Assembly (NCBI GenBank): GCA_030691865.1
Contig: JAUYDL010000064.1
Coordinates: 1 to 14,769, forward strand
Reading direction: 5' to 3'
DNA: 14,769 nucleotides
From: Candidatus Omnitrophota bacterium
GTDB lineage: Bacteria > Omnitrophota > Gorgyraeia > Gygaellales > Profunditerraquicolaceae
Numbering within the stretch: the first letter of the stretch is position 1; each line of letters begins with the position of its first letter. Positions 13,002-14,769 of this stretch are shown piece by piece. Under the pieces are notes generated by a model. It had not been told where the DNA came from, searched no databases, and worked only from the letters and a program-made list of their open reading frames with translations. Both the position numbers and the translations under genes were made by a program.

Positions 13002-14440
13002 GCGATTTTGATGTCTTCTAGATGCGCGGTGGGGTTAGAAATGAGGTTAATCTTGATCCGGTATTTATGCTCAATCGCGCGCAGTGCCTCCTTATCTTTT
13101 AAGATTTCATCAATCACAGGCGGTGCCAAGGTAAGTGAGGCCTGTTTTAAGGTTTTGCCCTTAAGATAGCGTTTAAGCTCTTTTAAAGCAAAAATTCCCA
13201 GGGTTTGGGGTGAGCGCAGCTTGCCTTTACCCTTGCAATATGGGCAGGGATGAAAAGAAAGCATCTGCACTGTCTTGTGAATGCGTTCACGGGTCATCTC
13301 CACTATTCCAAACTTGGAAATTCCCAAAATATCGTATTTTGCCCGGTCACCGGCCAAGGCATTTTTCAAAATACTCAGTAATTCCCGGCGATGGCCTTCG
13401 CGTTCCATATCGATAAAATCAATTACGATAATCCCGCCTAAATCGCGCAGCACTAGCTGCCGGGCAATCTCTACCGCTGCCTCAGCATTAACCTTAAAAG
13501 CCATATCCTCCTGATTGACCTTTTTCTTAAAGCCGCCGCTATTTACATCAATCACCACCAGCCCTTCGGTCGGCTCAATAATCAGATACGCTTTGGATTT
13601 TAAATAAACATGGCTTTCAAAGATACGATTAATCTGTTTTTCTACGTCCTTTGCGCCAAAAAGGTCATCCCCCCGGTAAAGTTCGACTTTTTTACACAGG
13701 TAACTTAAAAACGTGCGCATAAAATGCTGAATACGGTAAAATTCAGGCTTAGAGTCAATGATCAGTTTGGTAACATCTTCGGTAAAAGAATCACGGATTG
13801 CCCGCAACGGCAAATCATACTCCTCGTAAACTAAAGCCGGGGCTTTCTTCTCCTGGGCAATCTTCTCCAGCCGTTTCCATAATTTATAAAGAAACTGCGC
13901 ATCGCGGATTAATTCCTGCTCGCTACGGCCGCTAGCCGCAGTGCGTACAATAAAACCTACCGGATCAGGTAATTTAAGCTTTTTAAAGATATCCCGCAGG
14001 CGCCTTCTTTCAACTTCATTCTCAATGCGCCGGGAAATTCCCCCTTGTTTCTCCAGCGGCATAATTACCAAATACCTGCCGGCTAAACCAATCTGCGTAG
14101 AAATACGCGGCCCCTTAGTACCGAAAGATTCTTTGACTACCTGCACCAGAACCTCCTGGCCCTTTTTTACCTCTTTGATCGGAGTCTGCTGCGGTGCCTC
14201 AATAGACTCATAAGCAGATTCGATTTCCGATAAATACAAGAAACCGTTTTTGGGCAGGCCAATATCCACAAAGGCCGCGCCAATCGAAGGCATGACAGCC
14301 TCAATTCTGCCCTTATAAATGTTACCGACAATCGTACGGTCCTGCGGACGCTCAATATGAAACTCTAGCAGCAGCCCGTCCTGAACTATCGCCACCCGTT
14401 TTTCTTGTATTTCAGAATTAATTAAAATTTCCTTGGACAT
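12998..14440 (-). CDS. rng: ribonuclease G/E
   Basis: RNase G/E is a single-strand endoribonuclease that matures rRNA and decays mRNA. The 480-aa size suits RNase G or a core RNase E without the scaffold tail. An S1 domain spans about 36-118 (GNIYKGRIEAVMPSIGAAFVD starts it). The catalytic acidic pair is Asp298 in VVIDVNSGG and Asp341 in IVIDFIDMERE. The zinc-link CPYCKGKG lies at 399-406 (Cys399 and Cys402), followed by the small domain. All key residues are present. The ATG at 14440 overlaps the 3' end of the DUF2344 gene by 23 bases and lacks a strong Shine-Dalgarno sequence, so it is probably translated by coupling. This DUF2344-rng-rplU-obg order is common in bacteria. Confidence 0.95.
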   Translation of the reverse strand: MSKEILINSEIQEKRVAIVQDGLLLEFHIERPQDRTIVGNIYKGRIEAVMPSIGAAFVDIGLPKNGFLYLSEIESAYESIEAPQQTPIKEVKKGQEVLVQVVKESFGTKGPRISTQIGLAGRYLVIMPLEKQGGISRRIENEVERRRLRDIFKKLKLPDPVGFIVRTAASGRSEQELIRDAQFLYKLWKRLEKIAQEKKAPALVYEEYDLPLRAIRDSFTEDVTKLIIDSKPEFYRIQHFMRTFLSYLCKKVELYRGDDLFGAKDVEKQINRIFESHVYLKSKAYLIIEPTEGLVVIDVNSGGFKKKVNQEDMAFKVNAEAAVEIARQLVLRDLGGIIVIDFIDMEREGHRRELLSILKNALAGDRAKYDILGISKFGIVEMTRERIHKTVQMLSFHPCPYCKGKGKLRSPQTLGIFALKELKRYLKGKTLKQASLTLAPPVIDEILKDKEALRAIEHKYRIKINLISNPTAHLEDIKIA

Positions 14441-14723
14441 CTTTTACTTCTATCCCTTCTGGTAATTTTTTTTGCAGCCTATCTTTAAACTCTTCAGGCT
14501 CTACCGGAAATCTTAAAATTATCGAGGCTTCTTCGTGTTCGCTTTCTACTCCTAATTTTAAAGCCCTTTTTAAGCTTAATTTAGGATGCGGGGAAAAACC
14601 TTCTGACATTTTAAGCGGCAACTCCGCGCGGCGCATCGCGCGCGTGAATAGGCGCATCAGGTCTAAATGCGAAATATAACGCATCAGCCCTTTTTTAGAA
14701 AAACTAATACTTACTCTGTACAT
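14418..14723 (-). CDS. DUF2344/TIGR03936-type protein, short form
   Basis: This 101-aa protein matches the N-terminal half of the radical-SAM-linked DUF2344 family: YRVSISFSKKGLMRYISHLDLMRLFTRAMRRAELPL, then SEGFSPHPKLSLKRALKLGVES, then LPEGIEV. Its biochemical role is not known. In many genomes it is next to or fused with a radical SAM/B12-binding protein (TIGR03960) and followed by rng, and rng indeed follows here with a 23-base overlap. Family members are often about 200 aa, so this one ends early, near the first domain boundary. I see no frameshifted remainder because rng begins at once. The ATG at 14723 follows a hairpin repeat arm after 13 bases and has no clear ribosome-binding site. 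Confidence 0.8.
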   Translation of the reverse strand: MYRVSISFSKKGLMRYISHLDLMRLFTRAMRRAELPLKMSEGFSPHPKLSLKRALKLGVESEHEEASIILRFPVEPEEFKDRLQKKLPEGIEVKDVQGNFN

Positions 14724-14736
14724 ATTTTAAAAACCC

Positions 14737-14769
14737 GGGGACGGTTCTATTTTTCAATCAAATCAGGCT
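14737..14769. repeat. hairpin repeat arm, second copy of the rpsA-tyrS type, cut by the window edge
   Basis: Bases 14737-14754 are identical to the 18-mer arm at 5036-5053. The matching second arm would lie outside the window. As at tyrS, the GGGGAC end points at a start codon close by (13 bases). Confidence 0.75.

Overview
This window is a bacterial chromosome segment in which every gene I can support is on the minus strand. Gene content and order run from high to low coordinates: a DUF2344-type protein, rng, rplU, obgE, proB, proA, nadD, rpe, a phosphohexomutase, rpsA and tyrS, then an accessory stretch, then a dTDP-rhamnose cluster. I see a Gram-negative-type, candidate-phylum genome. The many short palindromic repeats and the gene order remind me most of Omnitrophota (formerly OP3). 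That placement is inference from pattern memory and was not tested.

Layout. (1) 1-1941 is a dTDP-sugar operon: rmlA, then a short SDR protein that looks like a plant/virus-type bifunctional 3,5-epimerase/4-reductase, then the start of rmlB, which runs off the left edge. A SemiSWEET-type small transporter (1938-2225) sits at the head of this operon. (2) 2226-3852 is the accessory stretch: a GC-rich hairpin, a relic of a transposon end, a brnT-brnA toxin-antitoxin pair with a clear promoter and a 30-bp perfect palindrome, and an 844-bp element carrying a Y1/HUH transposase (RAYT-like). The element abuts tyrS and supplies its stop codon. (3) 3850-14723 is a housekeeping run (translation, NAD, pentose phosphate, proline, ribosome assembly, RNase G) with many overlapping or near-touching genes. 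A strong sigma70-like promoter for rplU-obgE-proB lies at the end of rng.

The unusual theme is short mobile or palindromic DNA that has settled without breaking genes. Two 27-nt elements sit in frame inside rmlB. One palindrome forms the tail of the SemiSWEET protein. Another forms the end and stop of proB. A transposon terminal repeat forms the stop of tyrS. A long hairpin lies just upstream of tyrS, and what looks like another copy (one arm visible) lies upstream of the DUF2344 gene. A 120-bp MITE related to the RAYT element sits between nadD and rpe, flanked by an 88-bp perfect direct duplication that leaves both genes whole. Several repeat families share a GGGGAC outer terminus. Together these look like a RAYT-linked repeat system that spreads through compact operons.

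No tRNA, rRNA, CRISPR array or plus-strand gene is supported.
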